This document shows, piece by piece, positions 21,453 to 28,769 of a stretch of DNA of 28,769 bases. The position numbers were made by a program, and so were the translations under genes. The DNA comes from UBA724 sp964008075. GTDB lineage: Bacteria; Bacteroidota; Bacteroidia; Flavobacteriales; Flavobacteriaceae. Under the pieces are notes generated by a model, which did not search any database, was not told where the DNA came from, and was given only the letters and a program-made list of their open reading frames with translations. Numbering within the stretch: position 1 is the stretch's first letter; every line of letters starts with the position of its first letter. The stretch spans positions 1 through 28,769 of the forward strand of contig CAXGAP010000012.1 of the NCBI GenBank assembly GCA_964008075.1, read 5' to 3'.

Positions 21453-22700
21453 ATGACTCGCTATTTTATCATCACATTCCTTTTCATTACACCTCTTGTG
21501 TCTGCTCAAAAGGGTACATTATCCCCTTACTCTTTTTATGGTTTGGGAGAGCCATTGTTTGAAGGAACCATAGACCAAAGATCTATGGGTGGTTTGGTCG
21601 CATATGTCGATAGTATTCACTTTAACATTTCGTCGCCTGCATCGTTGGCAGATCTAAAACTTGTCAATTACGCAGTAGGGGCAAATCATTCAACTCGAAA
21701 ATTTAGTTCTGAAGACAATTCTACGAATAATGTCACTGCTGGGATTGATTATATGTCAGTAGCCATTCCAACCAAATACTTTGGATTTGGATTTGGTTTA
21801 ATTCCCAAAACGGCAGTTGGTTACCGATTAAGTGTTGATGATCAAGTTGATGGCGTGAACACTAATTCGAATTATGAAGGAAGTGGAGGAATCAACCAAG
21901 TTTTCTTTTCATTGGGCTTCTCTCCGATAAAAAATGCAGGAATCGGACTGGCGGTACATTATAATTTTGGGTCAATCTCACGATTTCATACCCGTCAAGA
22001 CGAAGGCATTGATTTGCTCTCACAATTGGCCAGTGAATCAGAAATAAGAGGAGTTGAGTTGAATTTTTCATCATATTATAAGATTGATCTTTCAAATCGT
22101 CTTCAGATGCAATTGCACTATGCATATCAACCTAGTGCAGACCTAGAATCTTTCAATTCTCGAACGATATCAACATTTACATCACTTGGCGAATCACGTG
22201 ACTCACAAGATGTAAACCTCTCCAACGATGGCCTCGATGAAACGATCAGTAGATTACCATCCAAACAAACATTTGGGGGAGGAATTGGCGAGCCTAAAAA
22301 ATGGTTTATTGGAGGGCAATGGTCCTCATCAGAAGAGTCTATCGATAATGCATTTTACTCGACAGGATCTGTTCGATATGAACCTGCTACAAAATTATCA
22401 CTCGGGGGGTATTTTATCCCTGAATATGACTCTTTTTCGTCTTATTGGAAACGCATTGTTTTTCGCGCTGGTTTTGTATCATCCAAAACAGGAATGATTT
22501 TAAATGACAAAGCAATCGTTAATACTGGCATAACTTTTGGGGTTGGACTCCCAGTTGCTGGTTTTTCAAATTTGAACATCGGAATCGAATTTGGAAAATT
22601 AGGTGCTGATGGCGAAACCCTTATTCAAGAAAATTATTTCAACACACGCATTGGGTTTTCGCTTAATGATCGTTGGTTTATCAAACGTAAATATAATTAA
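21453..22700 (+). CDS. Secreted outer-membrane beta-barrel candidate
   Basis: The 415-residue precursor has a signal peptide (MTRYFIITFLFITPLVSAQ). The mature start, GTLSPYSFYGLGEPLFEG, is followed by RSMGGL. The remainder consists of alternating hydrophobic and polar residues with many Gly and aromatic residues, e.g. YFGFGFGLIPKTAVGYRLS and GIGLAVHYNFGS, typical of transmembrane beta strands. It ends in a strand, RWFIKRKYN. I recall FadL/OmpP1-like or unnamed barrels in this spot in flavobacteria, between coaX and a TPR gene. The cargo is unknown. Its ATG follows the coaX stop without a gap, and the next gene's ATG begins one base after its own stop. Confidence 0.75.
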   Translation: MTRYFIITFLFITPLVSAQKGTLSPYSFYGLGEPLFEGTIDQRSMGGLVAYVDSIHFNISSPASLADLKLVNYAVGANHSTRKFSSEDNSTNNVTAGIDYMSVAIPTKYFGFGFGLIPKTAVGYRLSVDDQVDGVNTNSNYEGSGGINQVFFSLGFSPIKNAGIGLAVHYNFGSISRFHTRQDEGIDLLSQLASESEIRGVELNFSSYYKIDLSNRLQMQLHYAYQPSADLESFNSRTISTFTSLGESRDSQDVNLSNDGLDETISRLPSKQTFGGGIGEPKKWFIGGQWSSSEESIDNAFYSTGSVRYEPATKLSLGGYFIPEYDSFSSYWKRIVFRAGFVSSKTGMILNDKAIVNTGITFGVGLPVAGFSNLNIGIEFGKLGADGETLIQENYFNTRIGFSLNDRWFIKRKYN

Positions 22701-22701
22701 A

Positions 22702-24081
22702 ATGAAAAAATTTACTTTAATCATATTACTCACTTATTCATTTGGAACACTATCTGCACAATCCCCAGCAGATTGTCCAGCCAACCTCAGCATTTTTGCC
22801 GAGTTTGCAAAAGTCAAAAATTACGATTCAGCCTATACACCTTGGCTCGAAGTAAAAACCCATTGCCCAGAGTTGAACGAGGCGACATATATTTATGGAG
22901 AACGCATCCTCAACCACAAAATCAAAAACACTGAGGATAACGCAGAGTTCAAAACAATGTTGGCGTCACTCTACGACGATTGGCTAACATATTTCCCTAC
23001 AGACAGAACAGGAAAATCGCAAAAAGGGAAAATTTTGGCTGCCAAAGCACAGTCTATGTTTGAGCATGAAACAGCTCCGCTAGCAGAGATATATGCAATT
23101 TTTGACCAGGCGTACTTATCTGATGTTGAGAGTTTTAACAATCCAAAAGCACTCTACAATTACTTTAAGACTTTATACGCCATGTATAAAAACGGAGAAG
23201 ACAATGTGACCATGGATGTTTTGTTTTCAAAGTATGAGGATGTATCTGAAAAATTTAATATTGAAAATCAAAAACTCTCCAAAACACTTGATCGAATCAT
23301 AAAAAAGGAAGATGCTGGCGAAAGCTTGACCTCGAGAGATAAACGAAGTAAACGCGTTGCTGAGATCAATTCACGCGCCAATTCAACTTATGCCAACAAT
23401 CTAGATGCCATGATTTCACAAGAAGCGTCATGTGAAAACCTGATTCCATTGTATCGATCAAACTTTGATGAAAACAAATCGGATGAGAAATGGCTCAAGC
23501 GTGCAGCAAGTCGTATGGATGCCAAAGAGTGTTCAGACGACCCATTGTTTGTTGAGCTTGTCGAAGCTCTTCACAGCCTAAGCCCCTCTGCAGATTCTGC
23601 CTATTATTTGGGAATCTTAAAGGACAAAGCTGGAAACACAACTGAAGCAATCACCTTCTATGAAGAGTCCCTCAAATTAGAGACAGATACTTACAGAAAA
23701 GCAGAAGTAATGTACAAAATCGCTTCAAAACTCAAGAAAAGAGGTTTGAAAAGCCAAGCTAGAAAATATGCAAACCAAGCCTTGTCGAACAAACCGTCGA
23801 TGGGTAAAGCATATATTTTGATAGCAGGTTTGTATGCTGATAGTGCCAATGATTGCGGGAACAATCAGTTTGAAAAACAAGCAGTTTATTGGTTGGCATC
23901 TCAAACGGCACGTCGAGCAGCATCTGTTGATCCATCCTTAAAGAAAACATCCCAAAGGCTTGAAGCGAGTTATAGTGGACGAGCACCCTCCAAAACCGAT
24001 ATCTTTACACAAGGAAAGGCTGGTGAGGTAATCACGTTTGACTGTTGGATTCGGTCATCTGTTACTGTTCCCAACTTATAA
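22702..24081 (+). CDS. Exported tetratricopeptide-repeat protein
   Basis: The 459-residue precursor begins with a signal peptide, MKKFTLIILLTYSFGTLSAQ. The mature protein is helical with recognisable TPR units, clearest at about 290-380: SAYYLGILKDKAGNTTEAI and then YEESLKLETDTYRKAEVM, followed by ALSNKPSMGKAYILIAGLY. A cysteine-containing end, GEVITFDCWIRSSVTVPNL, closes it. I chose the ATG at 22702 because it starts the signal peptide; the frame is open farther upstream only inside the previous gene. It lies one base after the barrel gene and ends four bases before lptC, so it probably acts in the periplasm or at the outer membrane with them. No specific function is known to me. Confidence 0.82.
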   Translation: MKKFTLIILLTYSFGTLSAQSPADCPANLSIFAEFAKVKNYDSAYTPWLEVKTHCPELNEATYIYGERILNHKIKNTEDNAEFKTMLASLYDDWLTYFPTDRTGKSQKGKILAAKAQSMFEHETAPLAEIYAIFDQAYLSDVESFNNPKALYNYFKTLYAMYKNGEDNVTMDVLFSKYEDVSEKFNIENQKLSKTLDRIIKKEDAGESLTSRDKRSKRVAEINSRANSTYANNLDAMISQEASCENLIPLYRSNFDENKSDEKWLKRAASRMDAKECSDDPLFVELVEALHSLSPSADSAYYLGILKDKAGNTTEAITFYEESLKLETDTYRKAEVMYKIASKLKKRGLKSQARKYANQALSNKPSMGKAYILIAGLYADSANDCGNNQFEKQAVYWLASQTARRAASVDPSLKKTSQRLEASYSGRAPSKTDIFTQGKAGEVITFDCWIRSSVTVPNL

Positions 24082-24085
24082 GCAC

Positions 24086-24634
24086 ATGACTACCGGGAGG
24101 TATCTTATTCTTTTGGTTGCAGTGATGTTTGCAAGTTGCACTGATCAGTTTTCAGCTGTGCAACAGATGAATAAATTTGATGAGATACCAGTTGGTATTA
24201 CAGAAGATCTCCACTTGATTTACTCTGACTCTGCTCGCAAAGAAGCAGAGCTCATTGCCCCTGTAAATATTGATTTTACAAATCAAAAATTTCCTTATTC
24301 GGAGTTCCCTGAGGGGTTAGATGCCACTTTGTATGGAGATCGAGGTGAAATCACTTTTATTCGATCGGATTATGGGATCTATTATCCCAAAACAGAAATC
24401 ATTGACCTGAGAGGCAATGTTGTAATTTCTGACACAACAGGTACAAAGTTGAACACAAGTCAATTGTACTGGGATGCGGGCAAAGAGTGGTTGTTCACAG
24501 AAAAAAATTTTACTTTTACCAACAGTTCATATGACATCAAAGCAGTTCGATTGGATGCCAATCGCTCATTTCAAAAACTGATGACAGGAATGATAAGTGG
24601 TAATATTCTAGTGAAAGATGAAAACATAGATTAA
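24086..24634 (+). CDS. lptC: LptC-like LPS export lipoprotein
   Basis: LptC passes lipopolysaccharide from the LptBFG transporter to LptA in the periplasm. In Bacteroidota it is a lipoprotein: MTTGRYLILLVAVMFASC gives Cys18. The mature part has the OstA/LptC-type beta-strand pattern, with YPKTEIIDLRGNVVISDTTG and LNTSQLYWDAGKEWLFTEK, ending in GMISGNILVKDENID. The ATG at 24086 starts the lipoprotein signal; the frame upstream overlaps the TPR gene and adds nothing conserved. At 182 residues the length is normal. The TAA directly precedes the ATG of the next gene. Confidence 0.88.
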   Translation: MTTGRYLILLVAVMFASCTDQFSAVQQMNKFDEIPVGITEDLHLIYSDSARKEAELIAPVNIDFTNQKFPYSEFPEGLDATLYGDRGEITFIRSDYGIYYPKTEIIDLRGNVVISDTTGTKLNTSQLYWDAGKEWLFTEKNFTFTNSSYDIKAVRLDANRSFQKLMTGMISGNILVKDENID

Positions 24635-24835
24635 ATGAATAAGTTTCACAGATTTTCAGAAAAAATGTATTTGTTTTTTGGTTTCGTATTTATCATCGAG
24701 GCCATTGTAAACATTCAAAGTATGAATCAGCGTTTTTATATCTCCTGTATATTGGGAGCTGCTGCTTTTGGAATGTTTTTCTTCCGACGTAAGTATCGTA
24801 AAAAATTTGAAAGTAGAAATCAAAATCAGAAATGA
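24635..24835 (+). CDS. Small two-helix membrane protein, function unknown
   Basis: The 66-residue protein has two hydrophobic segments (about 11-28 and 33-51) and a very basic end (FFRRKYRKKFESRNQNQK). The positive-inside rule would therefore put the C-terminus in the cytoplasm. It abuts lptC at its start and overlaps the next gene by four bases (ATGA), so it is surely translated within this operon. I remember small proteins of this kind between lptC and the CBS gene in flavobacteria, without a function. Confidence 0.75.
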   Translation: MNKFHRFSEKMYLFFGFVFIIEAIVNIQSMNQRFYISCILGAAAFGMFFFRRKYRKKFESRNQNQK

Positions 24836-26094
24836 CCTCTGAGCTGTTTGTCATTTTTGGTTGCTTGATGCTATCTGCTTTTTTTTCGGGGATGGAAATT
24901 GCTTTTGTATCCTCAAATAGAGTGCGCCTGGCATTGCAAATCAAACAACCTGGGCTAGTGTCCTCTGCCTTGGCAAACATCACCAAAAACCCTTCAAAAT
25001 TCATTGCAACCACTTTGGTTGGAAACAATATCGCGTTGGTCATTTATGGATTGTTTATGGGAGACTTCATCATCTCCAAAATCTACCCTGATATGGTGGG
25101 GGTTGATGATTTAAAACTTTCGACCGTTTTTATACAAACTGTTATTTCTGCAGTGGTAATTTTGATTACTGCAGAATTTTTGCCCAAAGTTGTGTTTCAG
25201 ATTTATGCCAATGCCTTGCTGCAATTTTTTGCAATCCCAACAGTCTTCTTTTATCATATATTGAGTCCTTTGACAGATGCATTTTTGTGGTTTTCCAATG
25301 TCATTCTAAAACGCTTTTTTAAAACGAGTGAGGATCATATCCCTACAGCTTTTTCCAGAGTAGATCTCGAAGAATATGTAAGTGAACAGGTCGAATCAAC
25401 AGATGATGAAGAGCTCGACAGTGAGGTGCAAATTTTCCACAATGCATTGACATTCAACGACCGAAAAGCAAGAGAAATTATGGTTCCTCGAGCTGAAGTA
25501 ACTGCTGTCGATCGCTATGTGTCCAACAAGGAACTTATCAGTCTTTTTTCAAGCACTGGGTTTTCAAAAATTTTGGTCTATAAGGAAAACTTAGACAATG
25601 TGGTTGGATATGTTCATGCGTTTGACTTGTTTAAAAAGCCAAAAAATATTCGTTCGATTACACATCCTGTCGAATTTGTTCCAGAATCGATGTTGATTAA
25701 GGATATTTTAAATTCTCTTACCAAAAAGCGAAAAAGCATTGCCATAGTGCTTGACGAATATGGCGGCACAGCTGGAATGATAACCCTAGAAGACATCGTT
25801 GAGGAGTTGTTCGGAGAAATAGAAGATGAATATGATCAGATCGATTTAATCGAGATAAAGCTGGAATCGGGTGATTATCTGTTTTCAGCAAGGATCGAGG
25901 TAGATTATCTCAATGACAAATACAAGCTTGACTTGATCGAAGACGATCAATATGAAACTTTAGGGGGTTACATCGTTCATCACACACAAAGTATCCCTAA
26001 AAAAGGCGAAATCGTAGAAGTTGGAGAATACGAATTTGAAATCCAAAATGTAACATCAAGTAAAATCGAACTCATTAAAATCCTTGCCAAATAA
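24832..26094 (+). CDS. CNNM/CBS/CorC-type membrane protein (hemolysin family)
   Basis: The protein has a DUF21/CNNM membrane domain (about 1-190) that begins LFVIFGCLMLSAFFSGMEIAFVSS, with the family's SGxExA pattern. A pair of CBS domains follows (about 205-325), starting at NDRKAREIMVPRAEV and including IAIVLDEYGGTAGMITLEDIVEELFGEI. A CorC/HlyC C-terminal domain (about 340-420) closes it. Relatives include Mg/Co-efflux proteins (CorC, YtfL), TlyC and the gliding-associated GldE. The name hemolysin is historical. Without comparison I cannot say whether this is GldE; the gldKLMN cluster is 10 kb away. The 420-residue length is normal. It ends 68 bases before the PpiD-like gene. Confidence 0.9.
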   Translation: MTSELFVIFGCLMLSAFFSGMEIAFVSSNRVRLALQIKQPGLVSSALANITKNPSKFIATTLVGNNIALVIYGLFMGDFIISKIYPDMVGVDDLKLSTVFIQTVISAVVILITAEFLPKVVFQIYANALLQFFAIPTVFFYHILSPLTDAFLWFSNVILKRFFKTSEDHIPTAFSRVDLEEYVSEQVESTDDEELDSEVQIFHNALTFNDRKAREIMVPRAEVTAVDRYVSNKELISLFSSTGFSKILVYKENLDNVVGYVHAFDLFKKPKNIRSITHPVEFVPESMLIKDILNSLTKKRKSIAIVLDEYGGTAGMITLEDIVEELFGEIEDEYDQIDLIEIKLESGDYLFSARIEVDYLNDKYKLDLIEDDQYETLGGYIVHHTQSIPKKGEIVEVGEYEFEIQNVTSSKIELIKILAK

Positions 26095-26162
26095 GAGCTT
26101 GTAAACATCTTTTTTTTCATCCAAAGAAGTTGTATTTTCGCCATCTATCAAAAAAATAACTC

Positions 26163-28265
26163 ATGGCAATTTTAGGTAAAATTCGAGAAAAATCAATCGT
26201 ATTAATTCTGGTTATTGGAATGGCACTATTTGCGTTTGTTATTTCAGGCGTTTTTGACGGCGCTGGGGCCATTAGCCAAGGACCAGTCGCTATCGTTGGA
26301 GATGAGGAAATAACCATTGAACAGTTTAGCAGGCGCGTGGATGCTGTTGAACGAAACACAGGGATGAGTAATGTGCAGGCTGTCAATACTGTTTGGAACC
26401 AAATTGTAACTGAATATTCGTTCAGCCAATTGGAAGAGGAACTTGGTCTTGAAGTGGGTCGAAGCCATGTTGAAAATTTTATTGCCAATTCTCCTGGATT
26501 TAGACAAGACAGCCGTTTTCAAAATGCTTTGGGGGAATTTGATGTCGTTGCTTTTACTGATTTCATCAATGACAGCAAAAGAAATAATCCTGCGGTATAC
26601 AGTCAATGGCAGCTACAAGAAGAATCAATACGAAGCAGCATTAGCAGACAGTTGTACAACACTATGATTCAAGCTGGTATTTATCATACTGCATTTGACG
26701 GAAAAACAGAACATAAACTTGAAAATGATAAGATTAGCATATCTTACGTTAAAGTGCCATACAGTTCTATTCCAGATAGTCTGGTGACTATTTCAGATCG
26801 TGATATCAAAAAATATATTTCTATGAACGCAGAAGAATTTGAAGTGGAAGAAAGCCGATCGATTCAGTATGTGGTTTTTGATGAAACGGCTTCTGTTGAA
26901 GACAATTTGGAAATAGAAAATGAACTTAAAAAATTGCTCGAACCTCAAGTAATATTTAATGAAGTTAGTGAGTCTGAAGAAACCTTACCATCATTTTCCC
27001 GTACAGATAATCTAAAGGAGTTTATCGCTGAATATTCGGAAACTCCGTACGACGAGACCTATAAAACCAGAGCCCAACTAGGCACCTACGCAAATACACT
27101 TTTCGACCTTACAGAAGGAGAGGTTTTTGGACCATATAAAGATGGAAATCAGTTTAAACTCTCTCGTATGATGGATTTTGATAGAGGAGGCTCTGTGAAA
27201 GCACGTCATATATTGATTTCTTACGAGGGATCACAGAGTGCATCTAGCGATGTGACTAGAACAAAAAGCGAAGCAAGAAGAGAGGCTTATCGCATACTTC
27301 GTTTGGTGCGTGCCAATGGTTCTGACTTTGCTGAGTTGGCTAGAACTTACTCTGATGGGCCATCGAAAAATAGAGGTGGTGATCTTGGATTTTTTAGGCG
27401 TGGCGACATGGTTGAAGCGTTTAATGATTATGTATTTTCAAAGCCAACTGGTTCGATTGGCGTCGTTAAAACAGATTTTGGTTATCATGTAATAGAGGTA
27501 CAAGAAAAAGAGGATGTAGTGTTGATTGCATCTGTTGTAAAAAAAATTATACCATCTGAATCTACTAGTAATGAAATTTTTCGATTAGCTACAGAATTTG
27601 AAATAGAGAGTAAGAAAAACGGTTTTTCAACTGAATCGGAGTCATTAGGATACGATTTGCGTAATGGATCCAATTTAAAGCTTATGGATGAGAGCATCCC
27701 AGGTCTTGGTGCTCAGCGCAGCATTGTAAAATGGTCTTTTGATGATGAAACAAATGTGAGGGATATCAAACGATTTGGCCTACTTGCGGGTGGTTATGTT
27801 GTTGCTGAGTTGATAGAAAAATCATCTGCTGGAACTTCAAGTGTAGAAGATGCAAGAAATGCGGTACAAGCTAAATTGTTGCAAGACAAAAAGTATGATC
27901 TTCTCAGTTCAAAATATGGCAATGATGTATCACTTGCAACGATTGCAGAGGATTATGGACAAAGTATTTTAACCTCCTCAGCGATCAATGCAGCAGCAGG
28001 GTCAATTGCTGGTGCAGGGACAGAGCCATTTGTAGTTGGGTCAGGCTTTTCAATTGAAATGAATCAGACTTCTGCGTTGATACAAGGGAGACAAGGAATA
28101 TTTGTGTTAGAAGTTGATTTATTTGAAGAATCAACACCCTTGCGCTCTTATGATGGATACTCGAGTTCATTAAAAGAAAACGTTTTAAATCGCCTTAGAC
28201 CATTGATAGACGAGGTTATTCGCGATAATTATGAAGTTGAGGATAACAGATTTGATTATTTTTAG
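26163..28265 (+). CDS. SurA/PpiD-type peptidyl-prolyl isomerase
   Basis: This is a membrane-anchored folding factor of the periplasm. The N-terminus, MAILGKIREKSIVLILVIGM, leads into a single membrane helix (about 12-32), with the rest in the periplasm. Residues about 45-240 form a SurA-N-like helical domain. The one clear parvulin domain lies at about 338-455: KARHILISYEG, FAELARTYSDGPS, GGDLGFFRRGDMVEAF and TDFGYHVIEVQEKE. A second, degenerate isomerase-like region may precede it, near 225-330. The 700-residue length suits PpiD. A TTTTCGCC stretch shortly before the ATG may be part of a promoter. The next gene converges on it from the minus strand. Confidence 0.9.
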   Translation: MAILGKIREKSIVLILVIGMALFAFVISGVFDGAGAISQGPVAIVGDEEITIEQFSRRVDAVERNTGMSNVQAVNTVWNQIVTEYSFSQLEEELGLEVGRSHVENFIANSPGFRQDSRFQNALGEFDVVAFTDFINDSKRNNPAVYSQWQLQEESIRSSISRQLYNTMIQAGIYHTAFDGKTEHKLENDKISISYVKVPYSSIPDSLVTISDRDIKKYISMNAEEFEVEESRSIQYVVFDETASVEDNLEIENELKKLLEPQVIFNEVSESEETLPSFSRTDNLKEFIAEYSETPYDETYKTRAQLGTYANTLFDLTEGEVFGPYKDGNQFKLSRMMDFDRGGSVKARHILISYEGSQSASSDVTRTKSEARREAYRILRLVRANGSDFAELARTYSDGPSKNRGGDLGFFRRGDMVEAFNDYVFSKPTGSIGVVKTDFGYHVIEVQEKEDVVLIASVVKKIIPSESTSNEIFRLATEFEIESKKNGFSTESESLGYDLRNGSNLKLMDESIPGLGAQRSIVKWSFDDETNVRDIKRFGLLAGGYVVAELIEKSSAGTSSVEDARNAVQAKLLQDKKYDLLSSKYGNDVSLATIAEDYGQSILTSSAINAAAGSIAGAGTEPFVVGSGFSIEMNQTSALIQGRQGIFVLEVDLFEESTPLRSYDGYSSSLKENVLNRLRPLIDEVIRDNYEVEDNRFDYF

Positions 28266-28293
28266 GGTGTTGTACTACACAAACAAGTATTTC

Positions 28294-28428
28294 TTACACA
28301 CTCTCACTTTTTTTGGGTTTTGTTTTTTTAAATTTCTTTTCATGGCAAAAAATAGGTTTTCCATATTTTTTTGAAGCATATTCGAAGTGTATATACGATA
28401 CAGACTTGTTTATATTGTTTTTCCACAT
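28294..28428 (-). CDS. Possible small basic protein (44 residues) after the DUF456 gene
   Basis: Two bases after the DUF456 stop, the minus strand has an ATG at 28428 opening a 44-codon frame that ends with TAA at 28296-28294. It starts MWKNNINK and continues SVSYIHFEYASKKYGKPIF, with a CHEKKFKKTKPKKSESV end. The first half has a balanced, protein-like composition with Ile, Phe, Tyr and Gly in order; the second half is a lysine-rich tail. It ends 28 bases from the convergent PpiD-like gene. Many AAA codons in an AT-rich region make chance frames likelier, and I recognise no family. Confidence 0.45.
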   Translation of the reverse strand: MWKNNINKSVSYIHFEYASKKYGKPIFCHEKKFKKTKPKKSESV

Positions 28429-28430
28429 TT

Positions 28431-28769
28431 TTAAAAAAACAATTCTTTGTGCTTCCAAAAAATATTGACAAACAGAACTAAATAAACGACTGCAAGGGTA
28501 AACTTCATCATTGTCCCTGCTAAAAATCCCATAAAGGAACCAAAGGCAGCACGAACAGCTTTTTTGAAGTCTGAACTTTGCGCTAGCTCACCAGCTAAAG
28601 CTCCTATAAAAGGACCAAACACTAGTCCGATTGGCCCAAAGAAAAATCCGATTAAAAGACCAATGCCCGAACCAATGGTACCCATTAGTGTACCACCTAG
28701 TTTTTTTGTACCCAACACAGGAAGTAAAGCATCTAGTGAAAAAATGACAAGAGCAATAATAAATGTGGA
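28431..28769 (-). CDS. DUF456-family membrane protein, 5' end beyond the window
   Basis: The frame is open from the right edge, so the true start lies outside; TTG at 28718 is internal. The visible 112 residues begin with a hydrophobic segment (STFIIALVIFSLDALLPVLG) and continue with TKKLGGTLMGTIGSGIG, then FFGPIGLVFGPFIGALAGE. A region with AVRAAFGSFMGFLAG precedes a last membrane helix. The glycine-rich paired helices and the G-P-x-G-x-x-x-G-P pattern are those of DUF456. Members are about 160 residues, so roughly 50 residues are missing. No function is established. The gene is convergent with the PpiD-like gene. Confidence 0.85.
   Translation of the reverse strand, partial: STFIIALVIFSLDALLPVLGTKKLGGTLMGTIGSGIGLLIGFFFGPIGLVFGPFIGALAGELAQSSDFKKAVRAAFGSFMGFLAGTMMKFTLAVVYLVLFVNIFWKHKELFF

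Noticed and set aside
1..28769. Mobile elements, CRISPR arrays, phage genes or defence systems
   Set aside because: I found no transposase, integrase, spaced repeat array or defence-type domain; gene order and composition look like continuous core genome.

Overview
The window looks like chromosomal DNA of a Bacteroidota bacterium of the class Flavobacteriia, probably a marine gliding or type IX-secreting species. The signs are a complete gldKLMN block, an LptE/SecG/GroES neighbourhood, a mevalonate-pathway pair beside a UbiA prenyltransferase, low G+C, almost no Shine-Dalgarno sites, and promoters of the Bacteroidota form TTG-N19..21-TAnnTTTG. I see no transposase, phage gene, CRISPR array or integrase. 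Most of the window is ordinary, syntenic core genome.

Left arm, minus strand (1-6219). Read in the direction of transcription, this holds a SulP anion transporter (with a possible 22-residue membrane peptide after it), then miaB, a stand-alone sigma-54 enhancer-binding protein, lptE, a TPR-like protein, secG and the first 12 codons of groES. The genes from miaB to secG touch or overlap, so they are probably one operon. Before groES there is a well-spaced -24/-12 (sigma-54) promoter with TGTCA/TGACA repeats upstream. The sigma-54 activator encoded about 1.5 kb away may therefore drive groESL.

Middle, plus strand (6350-16016). topA has its own promoter and is followed by an arginase-fold protein that lacks three of the six metal ligands. 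Next come gldK, gldL, gldM and gldN, the core and motor of gliding and type IX secretion, and then a DAO-family FAD oxidoreductase.

Centre (16017-16850). An AT-rich spacer leads to a conserved 64-residue protein and a strong terminator usable from both strands. Opposite the following spacer I can read a broken minus-strand gene with two in-frame stops that ends at that terminator.

Right arm, plus strand (16850-28265). mvaD, a mevalonate kinase-type GHMP kinase, a UbiA-family prenyltransferase and an rluB-type pseudouridine synthase come first. A tRNA-Phe gene with its own promoter and terminator faces them on the minus strand. Then coaX, a secreted outer-membrane beta-barrel candidate, a TPR protein, lptC, a small membrane protein, a CNNM/CBS/CorC protein and a SurA/PpiD-type peptidyl-prolyl isomerase are packed as an operon. 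The right edge has a partial minus-strand DUF456 membrane protein followed by a 44-codon basic ORF that may be a small gene.

Envelope biogenesis is the common theme: LptE and LptC (LPS transport), SecG, the Gld/T9SS motor, PpiD and isoprenoid precursors all lie within 29 kb. Family names are from recognised motifs and remembered gene order; no search was run.
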